A stretch of 64,000 bases of DNA from JAFGJQ01 sp964586145. Its GTDB lineage: Bacteria > Planctomycetota > Phycisphaerae > UBA1845. Position numbers and translations under genes: made by a program. Positions 49,590-58,567 of the stretch are shown one piece after another. The stretch is from contig CAZPHH010000012.1 in the NCBI GenBank assembly GCA_964586145.1, forward strand, positions 1-64,000, read 5' to 3'. The notes under the pieces were generated by a model. It did no database searches. It saw nothing but the letters and a program-made list of their open reading frames with translations, and was not told the origin of the DNA. The stretch's first letter is position 1. Every line of letters begins with the position of its first letter.

Positions 49590-49705
49590 AGCGGCTTACG
49601 AATTCGTGCCCGGCGGAAGTGACGCTTCTCACAGGCCATAAGACGGATACTGTTTTTTTCCTACTCAAATTCCCCAGAAGGGGAACCAACAACAGAGAGT
49701 TTCGC

Positions 49706-50809
49706 ATGAAACTGCGTGTGAATCGTCATGAACTTGGGGAGGCGCTCGCGGCGGTTAGCGGCGTGACGGCGTCTCGCACTCCCAAGCCGATCCTCCAGTG
49801 TGTCCTGATGGAGGCACAGGGCGACTGCTGCGTCCTGAAGGCGACGGACCTGGAGATCAGCGTTCGCTTCACCGTGACCCAGGTGGAGGTGGAGGAGAAA
49901 GGGGACATCCTGGTTTCGGCGGAGAAGCTCTCGCAGATCGTCCGGGAGTCGGGGGACGAGATCCTGTCCCTGGAGACCGGCGAGGGGCTGTGTCACGTGC
50001 GGGGCCAGGACAGCCACTTCCAGATTTATCAACAGGATGCGCGGGAGTTTCCCCCGGTCGCTTCGGCGGACGGTCCGGCGGACTTCGAGCTGGAGACCGG
50101 GGAGTTGCGGCGGCTGGTGGGCTGGACGGCCTTCGCCGCGGCTCGGGAAACAAGCCGCTATGCGATCAACGGCGTGCTGTGGGAGCTCCAGAAGGGGCAC
50201 CTGTCCCTGACGGCCACGGACGGCCGGCGTCTGTCCCACGCGGAAGGCAAGCCCAAGACGGCCACCGAACGCTCGATCCGCGCCATCATCCCCATCAAGG
50301 CCCTGAACCTGTTCATGCGGATCGTGGGGGAGGCGGAAGGGGACGTGGGCATCCGCGTGACGGAAAATGAAAACCAGGTCGTGCTCCGTTCCAGCCGGGC
50401 GACGGTGATCTCCGCCCTGGTTGAGGGGCAGTTTCCGAACTATCGGGACGTGATCCCGACGGACAGTGACAAGAAGGCGGACCTGAACACGGCGGAGTTC
50501 CTCAGCGCGATCCGGCGGGCGGCCCTGCTGACCAACGATGAATCGCGAAGCGTGAAGTTGTCGTTTCAGGGGGATGAACTCATCCTGACCGGACGGGCGC
50601 CGGAAGAGGGGGAGGCAGTCGTCCGCATGTTGGCGGCGTTTCAGGGAGAGCCGGTGGACATCGGGTTCAATCCGGTGTTCCTGGTGGACGCGTTGAAGGT
50701 GGTGGAATCGGACCGGGTCACGCTGGATCTGAAAGCGTCCAACCGGCCCGGGATTCTTCGCTGCGGCCCGGACATGCTGTACGTGGTCATGCCGTTGAAC
50801 CTGTCGTAG
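49706..50809 (+). CDS. dnaN: DNA polymerase III sliding clamp (beta subunit)
   Basis: Ring-shaped processivity clamp. The 367-residue product starts MKLRVNRHELGEALAAVSGV. Three topologically similar domains follow, with typical segments VSAEKLSQIVRESGDEILSL, WTAFAAARETSRYAINGVLW, LTATDGRRLSHAEGKPKT and the C-terminal GPDMLYVVMPLNLS (the usual M-P-x end). A frame open upstream to 49619 adds 29 residues with no family similarity, so ATG 49706 is the start. Downstream, dciA begins 28 bp after the stop. Confidence 0.96.
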   Translation: MKLRVNRHELGEALAAVSGVTASRTPKPILQCVLMEAQGDCCVLKATDLEISVRFTVTQVEVEEKGDILVSAEKLSQIVRESGDEILSLETGEGLCHVRGQDSHFQIYQQDAREFPPVASADGPADFELETGELRRLVGWTAFAAARETSRYAINGVLWELQKGHLSLTATDGRRLSHAEGKPKTATERSIRAIIPIKALNLFMRIVGEAEGDVGIRVTENENQVVLRSSRATVISALVEGQFPNYRDVIPTDSDKKADLNTAEFLSAIRRAALLTNDESRSVKLSFQGDELILTGRAPEEGEAVVRMLAAFQGEPVDIGFNPVFLVDALKVVESDRVTLDLKASNRPGILRCGPDMLYVVMPLNLS

Positions 50810-50837
50810 GCGGGTGGGGCGAAGGGAGTCGTGGGGG

Positions 50838-51236
50838 ATGGAGCCGGACGGCCGGACGTTGGGTTGGATCGTGCGGAACCGGCAGCCGCGAGACCGGGCG
50901 GTCCCGGTGGGGGCGTGTCTGCCGGATCGTCAGAGGGCGTTGGAGGAACGCCGGGCCGTGCGCGAGGCCATTGGGGCGTTCGTGGATGAGGAATTTCGCC
51001 GCCTATGCACGCTGGGGGAGATCAAGGGATCGGAAATCGTGATCCTGGCGCGTTGCGCGCCGGCGCGTGAGGCGATGCGATTGCGCTGGCTGACGAAGCT
51101 GCGCAGCCATCTGTTGCAGACGTGCCGGCCGTTCAGGGCTCGGCGCCTCCGTTTTGAGGTGGGGGACGGCAACGACGGTTTCAGCGGACCGGATGGCGAA
51201 AGGGTAGACAAAGAAGAAGGATCGAGCAGAGCGTGA
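50838..51236 (+). CDS. dciA: DciA-like (DUF721) helicase-loading protein
   Basis: A 132-residue protein. The core AVREAIGAFVDEEFRRLCTL, then ARCAPAREAMRLRWLTKLRS and LLQTCRPFRARRLRFEVGDG, matches the compact DUF721 fold, KH-like with a conserved Arg/Trp helix. DUF721/DciA proteins load or recruit DnaB in bacteria lacking DnaC/DnaI. Here it occupies the place recF has in many dnaA-dnaN-recF-gyrB clusters. ATG 50838 has GGGAG 9 nt upstream. The stop overlaps the gyrB GTG start (GTGA), showing translational coupling. The family call is from pattern memory and moderately sure. Confidence 0.72.
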   Translation: MEPDGRTLGWIVRNRQPRDRAVPVGACLPDRQRALEERRAVREAIGAFVDEEFRRLCTLGEIKGSEIVILARCAPAREAMRLRWLTKLRSHLLQTCRPFRARRLRFEVGDGNDGFSGPDGERVDKEEGSSRA

Positions 51237-53878
51237 GTACGGAATCGACAAGTGATCTGCCCGTGCGGCTGGAGGAAGAGGTTCGCGCTGGGGACGTGGG
51301 TCCGGTGGAGCGGGATTCGGACGGTACGGGGGCCGACGGCGGGTATGACGCCGACAGCATCACGGTGCTGGAGGGGCTGAGCGCCGTGCGTCACCGGCCG
51401 GCGATGTACATTGGCGGGACCGGGCTGTCGGGCCTGCACCATCTGGTGTATGAGGTGATCGACAACGCCATCGATGAGGCGATGGCGGGTTTCTGCAACC
51501 AGATCCTCGTGAAGTTCACCACGGAGGGCACGTGCGCGGTCGTCGACAACGGGCGAGGCATTCCCGTCGAGCCGAAGGAGATGGAAAACCCGAAGCTCAA
51601 CGGGCGTCCGGCCCTGGAAATCGTGATGACGGTGCTGCATGCCGGCGGGAAGTTTGACCACAAGGCGTACCGGGTGTCCGGCGGTCTGCATGGGGTGGGC
51701 GTCAGCGTGGTGAACGCGCTGAGCGAATGGCTCGAGGTGGAGGTGAAGCGCGGCGGCAAGACGTACACCATGCGGTTTGAGCGCGGGGAGACGGCCAAAC
51801 CGCTCCGCGTGGTGGCCGAGAACACGCCGGGGTCGGGCACGCGCGTGGAGTTCAAGCCGGACCCGCAGATCTTCCCGGATCCGGCGTTCAAGCTGGATCC
51901 GCTGGTGGCGCGGTTCCGCGAGCTGGCGTACCTGAACGAGGGTCTTCGCATCCAGGTGGTGGATGAGCGCTCGGACAAGGAGTTTGACTTCTGCTTCCGC
52001 GACGGCATTCGCGAATTCGTGCAGCATTTGTCCGAGGGCGCCGAGCCGCTGCACTCGAACGTCATTCGGCTGGCGGCCACAGACGAGGAGCAGGGGCTGG
52101 GCTGCGAGATCGCCCTGCAGTACACCGACAGCTTCACCGAGAACACGGTCTGCTTTGCCAACAACATCAAGAACATTGACGGGGGCATGCACCTCTCGGC
52201 GTTTCGCAGCGCGCTGACGCGCGTGGCAAACGCCTACGCCCGCAAGGCCGGACTGCTCAAGGGCGACCTGACGCCGACGGGGGAAGACTGGCGGGAGGGG
52301 TTGACGGCGGTCGTGTCGGTCAAGGTGCCGGACCCGCAATTTGAATCGCAGACGAAAGTGCGGTTGCTGAACCCGGAGGTGGAGACCTTCGTGCAGCAGA
52401 CGGTGAACGAGCAGCTCCGAAACTTCCTGGAGGAAAACCCCTCCGACGCCAAGCGAATCGTGCAGAAGGGCATCCAGGCCGCCCAGGCCCGAGAGGCCGC
52501 CCGGAAGGCTCGCGACCTGGCTCGCAAGAGCGCCATGGGCGGCGCAGGGCTGCCCGGCAAACTGTCCGACTGCCGAAGCAAGACCATGGAGGAGACGGAA
52601 CTCTACCTGGTGGAGGGGGATTCGGCCGGCGGCAGCGCCAAGCAGGGCCGGGACTCGATGACGCAGGCCATCCTGGCCCTGCGGGGGAAGATCCTCAACG
52701 TGGAGCGGGCCCGCATCGACAAGATGCTGTCGCACGAGGAAATCAAGAACATCATCTACGCGGTGGGATGCGGCATCGGCCAGGATGATTTTGACCTTCA
52801 GAAGCGCCGGTACGACAAGCTCATCATCATGACGGACGCGGACGTGGACGGAAGCCACATTCGCACGCTGCTGCTGACGTTCCTGTTCCGGCACATGCGA
52901 CCGCTGATCGAGGCGGGCAAGGTGTACATCGCCCAGCCGCCGCTCTACCAGATTCGTAAAGGCAAGCACGTGGAGTACGTGCTGAACGAGCAGCGCCTGC
53001 ACGACAAGCTGTCCCAGCTCGGGCGGGACGGGACGGTGCTGATCGTGCGGGATTCAGAGGGCGAACGGGCGCTTGAAGGGCCGGCCCTGGCCACGGCGCA
53101 CGGCCTGCTGGATCGCATCGCGGGCAAGGCCCGCATCCTGGCCCGCCGCGGCATCGATTTCAAGGACCTCATCTGCAACCAGCGCGATCCACAGCGCGGC
53201 GTGCCCGCCATTCTGGCCCAGGTTCAGACGCCCGGCCGGCCGGAGGTGGAAAGCCGGTTCTTCCACAACGAGGAGGATCTGATGGCTTTCCGGAAGCACC
53301 TGGCGGAGCAGGTGGGCCTGGTGGAGATCGTCGAGGCGCGGCACCTCCGCGTCGTGGACGAGTCCTCCAATGGCAACGGCGAGGGCGCCGCGCCGGCGCG
53401 ACGCATCGTTCGGTATGAACTGCGGGAGTGCCGCGCCCTGGAGGAGCGCATCCGCGAGCTGGCGGACCTGGGATTGGATATCGCCGACTGGTTCCTCGAA
53501 CGAGAGGAACTGGTCACCGGGGAGCTGCCGCCGGCCCGGTTCATCCTGCGCCACGGCGACAAGCCGGACGTGGAGCTGGACAACCTGTCCCAGGTAGGCC
53601 AGGCCATTCGAGACCTGGGGGCCGGCGGGCTGAACATCAAACGATTCAAGGGTCTCGGCGAGATGGATGCGGAAGACCTGTGGGAAACCACGATGAATCC
53701 GGAGAACCGGACGCTTCTGCGAGTCCGCGTCAGTGACGATCCGGACGACAGCGAGCAGTACGACATCGACGTCCGGGAGGCGGATCGCATGTTCACCCTG
53801 CTCATGGGGGAGGGGGTCGAGCAGCGGCGCCGCTTCATTGAAGACAACGCGGTCTACGTGAAGAACCTCGATGTGTAG
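51233..53878 (+). CDS. gyrB: DNA gyrase subunit B
   Basis: ATPase subunit of gyrase (negative supercoiling). An about 40-residue acidic N-terminal extension precedes ITVLEGLSAVRHRPAMYIGG. ATPase motifs: VYEVIDNAIDEAMAG, VVDNGRGIPVE and SGGLHGVGVSVVNALSEW. Toprim: LVEGDSAGGSAKQGRD and LIIMTDADVDGSHIRTLLLT. C-terminal: LNIKRFKGLGEMDAEDLWET and RRRFIEDNAVYVKNLDV. The 881 residues exceed the 640-800 of many GyrB because of the N-terminal tail and a roughly 170-residue insertion within the Toprim/tail region (about 600-770), as in Gram-negative type enzymes. GTG 51233 overlaps the dciA stop. With the adjacent top6BA operon, two type II topoisomerases flank dnaA. Confidence 0.96.
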   Translation: MSTESTSDLPVRLEEEVRAGDVGPVERDSDGTGADGGYDADSITVLEGLSAVRHRPAMYIGGTGLSGLHHLVYEVIDNAIDEAMAGFCNQILVKFTTEGTCAVVDNGRGIPVEPKEMENPKLNGRPALEIVMTVLHAGGKFDHKAYRVSGGLHGVGVSVVNALSEWLEVEVKRGGKTYTMRFERGETAKPLRVVAENTPGSGTRVEFKPDPQIFPDPAFKLDPLVARFRELAYLNEGLRIQVVDERSDKEFDFCFRDGIREFVQHLSEGAEPLHSNVIRLAATDEEQGLGCEIALQYTDSFTENTVCFANNIKNIDGGMHLSAFRSALTRVANAYARKAGLLKGDLTPTGEDWREGLTAVVSVKVPDPQFESQTKVRLLNPEVETFVQQTVNEQLRNFLEENPSDAKRIVQKGIQAAQAREAARKARDLARKSAMGGAGLPGKLSDCRSKTMEETELYLVEGDSAGGSAKQGRDSMTQAILALRGKILNVERARIDKMLSHEEIKNIIYAVGCGIGQDDFDLQKRRYDKLIIMTDADVDGSHIRTLLLTFLFRHMRPLIEAGKVYIAQPPLYQIRKGKHVEYVLNEQRLHDKLSQLGRDGTVLIVRDSEGERALEGPALATAHGLLDRIAGKARILARRGIDFKDLICNQRDPQRGVPAILAQVQTPGRPEVESRFFHNEEDLMAFRKHLAEQVGLVEIVEARHLRVVDESSNGNGEGAAPARRIVRYELRECRALEERIRELADLGLDIADWFLEREELVTGELPPARFILRHGDKPDVELDNLSQVGQAIRDLGAGGLNIKRFKGLGEMDAEDLWETTMNPENRTLLRVRVSDDPDDSEQYDIDVREADRMFTLLMGEGVEQRRRFIEDNAVYVKNLDV

Positions 53879-53938
53879 GGAAGGCCTCGGCCGAGAAGCC
53901 GGCGCGATCGTGCCCGGCCGGCCCCTCCCGATTCGCCC

Positions 53939-54625
53939 ATGAATTACTTCGCCCATGCCACAGTGGTTCTGCCGATGGGGAGGCCCCTGATGACGGCGGG
54001 GAGCATCCTTCCGGACCTGATCCGGTACGCCGGGGCGCGGCGGACGCACCGGCACGCGCCGTGGAACGGGGCGGACGCGGCCCCGCACCATCGGGATCTC
54101 CTGGCCGATCTGGCGGAGGGGGTCCGTTGTCATCTGGAGGCGGATGCGGCTTTCCACACAAGCCGCCCCTTCGTGTCCCTGATGCAGGCCCTGACCACGT
54201 TCACGCGGCAGGAAATCCCCCTTCTCGCCGACCACTGGACGCGCTGGCTGCTGCCCCACGTGGCGGCGGAACTGGTGCTCGATCGCCTCCTGGTCCGGGC
54301 CGATCCTGCCGGGGCCCAGGCGTGCTACGACGCGATTCGTCGGCTGCACGACAGCGACGTGTTGCCCACCGTGTGTGACGGCTATGGCGTGGACGTGCCC
54401 GTCACACGCGCCCTGCTGGACCAGTGGGTCTGCAACCGCCGGCTGCACAGCTACGACTCGTTTGACGGCCTGGCCTTTGCCGTTGAACGGGCGCTGGGCG
54501 CGTTCGGCCGCCCCGTCTTTGCCCCGGGGGAGCGCGCGGCATTTGCGGCCCTCGTGCAACAGGCAGAGTTGCTGATCGGCGATCCCCGTTCCCTGTTGCC
54601 GACGGTCAGCGGCCGGCGGCGTTGA
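53939..54625 (+). CDS. AcpH-like protein (possible ACP phosphodiesterase family)
   Basis: A 228-residue helical protein beginning MNYFAHATVVLPMGRPLMTA then GSILPDLIRYAG. This resembles the MNxLAH...GNLLxDF start of acyl-carrier-protein phosphodiesterase (AcpH), an HD-type helical hydrolase. His/Asp pairs that could bind metal are visible: HRHAPWNGADAAPHHRDLL, CHLEADAAFHTS and LLADHWTRWLLPHVAAELVL. It is followed 66 bp later by lysS. The assignment rests on the N-terminus and His pattern only; an unrelated metal-dependent hydrolase is possible. Confidence 0.55.
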   Translation: MNYFAHATVVLPMGRPLMTAGSILPDLIRYAGARRTHRHAPWNGADAAPHHRDLLADLAEGVRCHLEADAAFHTSRPFVSLMQALTTFTRQEIPLLADHWTRWLLPHVAAELVLDRLLVRADPAGAQACYDAIRRLHDSDVLPTVCDGYGVDVPVTRALLDQWVCNRRLHSYDSFDGLAFAVERALGAFGRPVFAPGERAAFAALVQQAELLIGDPRSLLPTVSGRRR

Positions 54626-54691
54626 TCGGACCTATCGGGCGTGCTACCATCCGGCCCGCCGGCGTGCCCCCGGATTCAGGTGAGGACAACT

Positions 54692-56203
54692 TTGGATCAC
54701 CGACTGAAAGATGACCGCCTCCGCAAGCTGGAGAAGCTGCGGGAGTTGAATGTCGACCCGTACGGACGGCGGTTGCCGGACGTCGAGGCGATTCCGTCGG
54801 TCCGGGCGCGGGGCGAGCGGCTGGACCTGGGGCCCGGGCAGTCCGCGGACGGCGAGCGTGCCCGCGTGGCCGGCCGGGTGATGCTCCAGCGGGTGATGGG
54901 AAGTCTGGTATTCCTGACGATCCAGGACGGGGGCGGGCGGATTCAGGTCGGGCTGTCGAAGAAGGCGCTGGCGGAGTCCTGGCCGGTCATCAAGCTGCTG
55001 GATCTGGGCGACATCATCGCCGTGGACGGGTGCCTGGGCCTGACCAAGACCGGTGAATTGACGGTCTGGGCGGACGGGTTTGTACTGCAGACGAAGTCCC
55101 TGCTGCCGCCGCCGGAAAAATGGCACGGTCTGACCGACGTGGAACTGCGGTATCGGCGGCGCTACGTGGACCTGTTCGCCAACCCGGACGTGCGGGACGT
55201 ATTCCGCAGGCGAAGCGCCATCATCCAGGCCATCCGGGACTACCTGGTGGGGCTGGACTACATCGAGGTGGAGACGCCGGTGCTCCAGCCCATGTACGGC
55301 GGGGCGGCGGCCCGGCCCTTTCTGACGCATCACCATACGCTGGACATGCCGCTGTACCTGCGGATCAGCCCGGAACTGTATCTCAAGCGGCTGCTGGTCG
55401 GCGGGATGGAGCGGGTCTTCGAATTCTCGCGCAATTTCCGAAACGAGGGCATCAGCACGCAGCACAATCCCGAATTCACGCTGCTGGAGTTGTACGAGGC
55501 CTACGCGGATTACCACGTGATGATGGAGCGGGTGGAGCAGATGACCGCGGCGGCCATCGAGCGGATCGGCGGCGGCTGCCGTCGGACCTTCGACGGGCAG
55601 GAACTGGATTTCACGCCGCCCTGGCCACGGCGCAAATACGCCGACCTGTTCCGCGAATACGTGGGTGTGGACATGACGGACGTGCCGGCCGTTCGGGCGA
55701 AGGCCGCGGAGGCGGGGGTCGAGCCGGCCGGCATGGCCGACGCGGTTGTGGTCAATGAGCTGTTTGAGCTGCGGGTGGAGCCGCACCTCGTGCAGCCGAC
55801 GTTTGTTTGCGACTACCCGGCCGACATCTGTGCTCTGACGCGGCGGCATCCGGAGGATCCGTCCCTGGCGCTGCGGTTCGAGGCGTTCGTCTGCCGGATG
55901 GAGATCGGCAACGCCTACACGGAGCTGAACGACCCGCAGGTGCAGCGCGAGAACTTCGCCCGGACGCTGGCGGGCGAGGGCGACGAGACCATGGCGGTGA
56001 TGGACGAGGACTTCCTGACCGCCCTGGAGTACGGCATGCCGCCGGCGGGCGGTCTGGGTGTGGGCGTGGACCGGCTGGTCATGCTGCTGACGGACCGGCC
56101 GAGCATTCGCGACGTGATTCTGTTCCCGTTGCAGCGGCCGCGAAGGGGCCAGGACGGCCCGGGGCCGGACGAAACCCTCCAAGAGCAGGGCACGGATGTA
56201 TAA
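54692..56203 (+). CDS. lysS: Lysyl-tRNA synthetase (class II)
   Basis: Charges tRNA-Lys. The N-terminal OB-fold anticodon domain is seen in VAGRVMLQRVMGSLVFLTIQ. Motif 1 is FRRRSAIIQAIRDYLVGLDY then IEVETPVLQP. Motif 2 is FEFSRNFRNEGISTQHNPEF then TLLELYEAYADY. Motif 3 is MPPAGGLGVGVDRLVMLLTD. TTG 54692 (MDHRLKDDRLRKLEKLRELN) lies 6 nt after GTGAGGA and gives about 503 residues, the usual length; GTG 54641 would add 17 non-conserved residues. The last 8 bp overlap the start of the permease gene, so lysS and the ABC genes are one transcription unit. Confidence 0.95.
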   Translation: MDHRLKDDRLRKLEKLRELNVDPYGRRLPDVEAIPSVRARGERLDLGPGQSADGERARVAGRVMLQRVMGSLVFLTIQDGGGRIQVGLSKKALAESWPVIKLLDLGDIIAVDGCLGLTKTGELTVWADGFVLQTKSLLPPPEKWHGLTDVELRYRRRYVDLFANPDVRDVFRRRSAIIQAIRDYLVGLDYIEVETPVLQPMYGGAAARPFLTHHHTLDMPLYLRISPELYLKRLLVGGMERVFEFSRNFRNEGISTQHNPEFTLLELYEAYADYHVMMERVEQMTAAAIERIGGGCRRTFDGQELDFTPPWPRRKYADLFREYVGVDMTDVPAVRAKAAEAGVEPAGMADAVVVNELFELRVEPHLVQPTFVCDYPADICALTRRHPEDPSLALRFEAFVCRMEIGNAYTELNDPQVQRENFARTLAGEGDETMAVMDEDFLTALEYGMPPAGGLGVGVDRLVMLLTDRPSIRDVILFPLQRPRRGQDGPGPDETLQEQGTDV

Positions 56204-57749
56204 GCTCTTTCTGATCCTTCGCTATTTGCGGCGCCGGCTGATCATTCTGCTGCCGATCATCGCGGTGTGGCTGTGCGTGGCCATGGTACTGATCGTGGTC
56301 AGCGTGATGGGCGGGTTCCTGGAGATGGTCAAGGAGCGCACGCGCGGTCTGCTCAGCGACCTGATCGTCGACAACGAGACCCTGCAGGGCTTTCCGTATT
56401 ACCAGGAACTGATCGACGAATTGAAGATGGAGCTGCCGGACCTGGTCGAGGCGGCCACGCCCGCGATCTACAACTACGGCATTCTGCGGGTGAAGGACTA
56501 CAACTACACGAAACCCGTTCAGGTTGTGGGCATCCGACTCGACGAATTCCAGGGCGTGAACGATTTCGAGAACGCCCTTTATTACGACCGGTACTATCCC
56601 GGCACCACGACGCTGCAGAAGCAACAGCAGCCCGTCTCCGGCCTGGCGGAATCCGGGAAGTGGTTGCTGCCGGAGGAATACGAAACGGCGTTCGCCGGGT
56701 TCCGAGACCGGAACCGGGCGGAGGCCGCGAAGCTGACGCCGGAGATGACGTCTCCGCACGGCGTGGGACGGTATCGTCCCGGGTTCGCGGCACCGGGATT
56801 CGAAGGCGACCCGCTGTGGGGCATTATCGTCGGCACGGACATCATTAATCGGCGAACGGACAAGGGGACGTACGAGCGCGAGTTCCGGCGCGGATGCGAG
56901 ATGATTCTGACTCTTCTTCCGCTCACGCAGCAGGGGGTGATTTCGGCCTCCGGGGCGCTGACGGTGCCCATGCGGTACGCGGACGACTCGTATACGCGGG
57001 TGTACGACATCGACCGGCTCTGCGTGTACGTGGATTTTGAGTATCTCCAGGACCTGCTGGACATGGAGCCGCAGGAACGGGTGGACGGGGGCTGGACGCC
57101 CGCGCGGGCCTCCCAGATTCTCATCAAGCTCCGGGACGGGCAGGACTCGTTCGCGGCGCGGGATCGGGTGACCGCCGTCTGGAAGGCGTTCTTCCACCGC
57201 ATCGCGCCGAAGCTTTCACCGGAAGACGAGATGCTGATGAGCCGCGTCAAGACCGAGACGTGGCAGCAGCGGCAGCAGACGTACATTCAGGCCGTGGAGA
57301 AGGAGAAGATCCTCGTCCTGATTCTGTTCATGGTCATCAGCCTGGTGGCGGTGGTCGTGGTGTTCTGCGTGTTCTACCTGATCGTGTCCCACAAGACGCG
57401 GGACATCGGGATCATCAAGAGCGTGGGCGCCTCGCCCTGGGGTGTGGAGGCGATCTTCGTGGCGTACGGGGCGGCGGTGGGGCTTTTCGGGGGCGTCGCC
57501 GGGACGATTACGGGCGTCATTTTCGTGCGGCACATCAACGAGCTGCAGGAGGCCCTGGCCTGGATCAATCCGAACCTGCGGGTCTGGAACCCGGAGGTGT
57601 ACGCATTTGACCGCATTCCGACGGCCGTCGACGGGGTGGAAGCTGCGATCATCTTCGTGGTGGCCATCCTGGCCTCCATGATCGGCGCCCTGATCCCGGC
57701 GATCCAGGCGGGCCGGGTCTGGCCTGTAAAGGCGTTACGCTATGAATGA
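56196..57749 (+). CDS. LolC/FtsX-type ABC transporter permease
   Basis: A 517-residue permease. One N-terminal membrane helix (LIILLPIIAVWLCVAMVLIV) is followed by a large extracytoplasmic domain (about residues 45-360) and three C-terminal helices in an FtsX domain (VISLVAVVVVFCVFYLIVSH, KTRDIGIIKSVGASPWGVEA, LFGGVAGTITGVIF). It belongs to the MacB/LolCE superfamily, which extracts lipoproteins or exports substrates. It overlaps lysS by 8 bp and the ATPase gene by 8 bp, so the ATPase gene that follows encodes its partner. Its substrate cannot be determined; only one permease is present, so a homodimer is likely. Confidence 0.85.
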   Translation: MYKLFLILRYLRRRLIILLPIIAVWLCVAMVLIVVSVMGGFLEMVKERTRGLLSDLIVDNETLQGFPYYQELIDELKMELPDLVEAATPAIYNYGILRVKDYNYTKPVQVVGIRLDEFQGVNDFENALYYDRYYPGTTTLQKQQQPVSGLAESGKWLLPEEYETAFAGFRDRNRAEAAKLTPEMTSPHGVGRYRPGFAAPGFEGDPLWGIIVGTDIINRRTDKGTYEREFRRGCEMILTLLPLTQQGVISASGALTVPMRYADDSYTRVYDIDRLCVYVDFEYLQDLLDMEPQERVDGGWTPARASQILIKLRDGQDSFAARDRVTAVWKAFFHRIAPKLSPEDEMLMSRVKTETWQQRQQTYIQAVEKEKILVLILFMVISLVAVVVVFCVFYLIVSHKTRDIGIIKSVGASPWGVEAIFVAYGAAVGLFGGVAGTITGVIFVRHINELQEALAWINPNLRVWNPEVYAFDRIPTAVDGVEAAIIFVVAILASMIGALIPAIQAGRVWPVKALRYE

Positions 57750-58434
57750 GCCGATCCTGACTGCGACCGGCCTTCACAAGTCCTACCAGATGGGGCCGGA
57801 GCTGCTGCGCGTGCTGCGCGGCGCCTCCGTGACCGTGCAGCGGGGCGAGTGGCTGGCCGTCATGGGCGCAAGCGGCTCGGGCAAGAGCACGTTGCTGCAC
57901 ATCCTGGGGGCGCTGGACGTGCCGGACGAGGGCACGGTACGGTTCAACGGGGAGGAGATCTTCAGCCAGGGGGTGCGGGCGCAGGAGCGGATGCGCAACC
58001 GGTCCGTGGGGTTCGTCTTCCAGTTCTATCATCTGCTCCCCGAACTAAACGTCCTGGAGAACATTCTGCTGCCGGCGATGGTGCGGTACTCCGTGCTGGG
58101 ATGGATGCGTGAAGGAAAGGGGGCTCGCGAGTACGCCCGTACGGTTCTCGAGCAGGTGGGGCTGGAACGGCGAGGGCACCATCGCCCGAACGAGCTGTCC
58201 GGCGGCGAGCGGCAGCGGGCGGCCATTGCCCGCGCCCTGGTGAACCAGCCGGAATTGCTGCTGGCCGACGAGCCGACGGGGAACCTGGACGCCAAGACCG
58301 GCCAGGGCATCCTGGCCGTGCTGCAGGCGCTCAATGCACAAGGTCAAACCATCGTCATGGTCACCCACGACCCGAGCGTGGCGGACATGGCCCATCGCCG
58401 CGTGCAGCTGGTGGAAGGGCGCATCAAGACGTAG
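57742..58434 (+). CDS. LolD-type ABC transporter ATPase
   Basis: A 230-residue ABC ATPase, partner of the upstream permease. Walker A is MGASGSGKSTLLHILGALD, the Q-loop is VGFVFQFYHLLPELNVLENI, the signature is NELSGGERQRAAIARALVNQ, Walker B is ELLLADEPTGNLD, and the switch His is IVMVTHDPSVA. FQFYHLLPELNVLEN is characteristic of the LolD/MacB subfamily. A short insertion (YSVLGWMREGKGAREYART) sits before the signature. It is the last gene of the lysS-permease-ATPase unit and is convergent with the leucine dehydrogenase gene. Confidence 0.9.
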   Translation: MNEPILTATGLHKSYQMGPELLRVLRGASVTVQRGEWLAVMGASGSGKSTLLHILGALDVPDEGTVRFNGEEIFSQGVRAQERMRNRSVGFVFQFYHLLPELNVLENILLPAMVRYSVLGWMREGKGAREYARTVLEQVGLERRGHHRPNELSGGERQRAAIARALVNQPELLLADEPTGNLDAKTGQGILAVLQALNAQGQTIVMVTHDPSVADMAHRRVQLVEGRIKT

Positions 58435-58480
58435 GTGTGGCGCCGGGTCGGCACAATCCTGCGCCGTTCACAAAAGCGGA

Positions 58481-58513
58481 ACGGGCCCGCGGTTCGGGTT
58501 CCCGCAGGCCCGT
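58481..58513. terminator. Hairpin between convergent ATPase and dehydrogenase genes
   Basis: ACGGGCC (58481-58487) pairs with GGCCCGT (58507-58513). A mismatch and four more inner pairs leave a 9-nt loop. It is followed on the + strand by GGGTCTTTAT. Confidence 0.55.
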
Positions 58514-58567
58514 CGGTGGGTCTTTATCCCGGGGTGCCCAACGGCTCGACATCGTCCCCCCGGCGGC

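Noticed and set aside
50930..53002. 690-codon open frame antisense to gyrB
   Set aside because: Shadow of gyrB codon usage; no signal, domain or SD.
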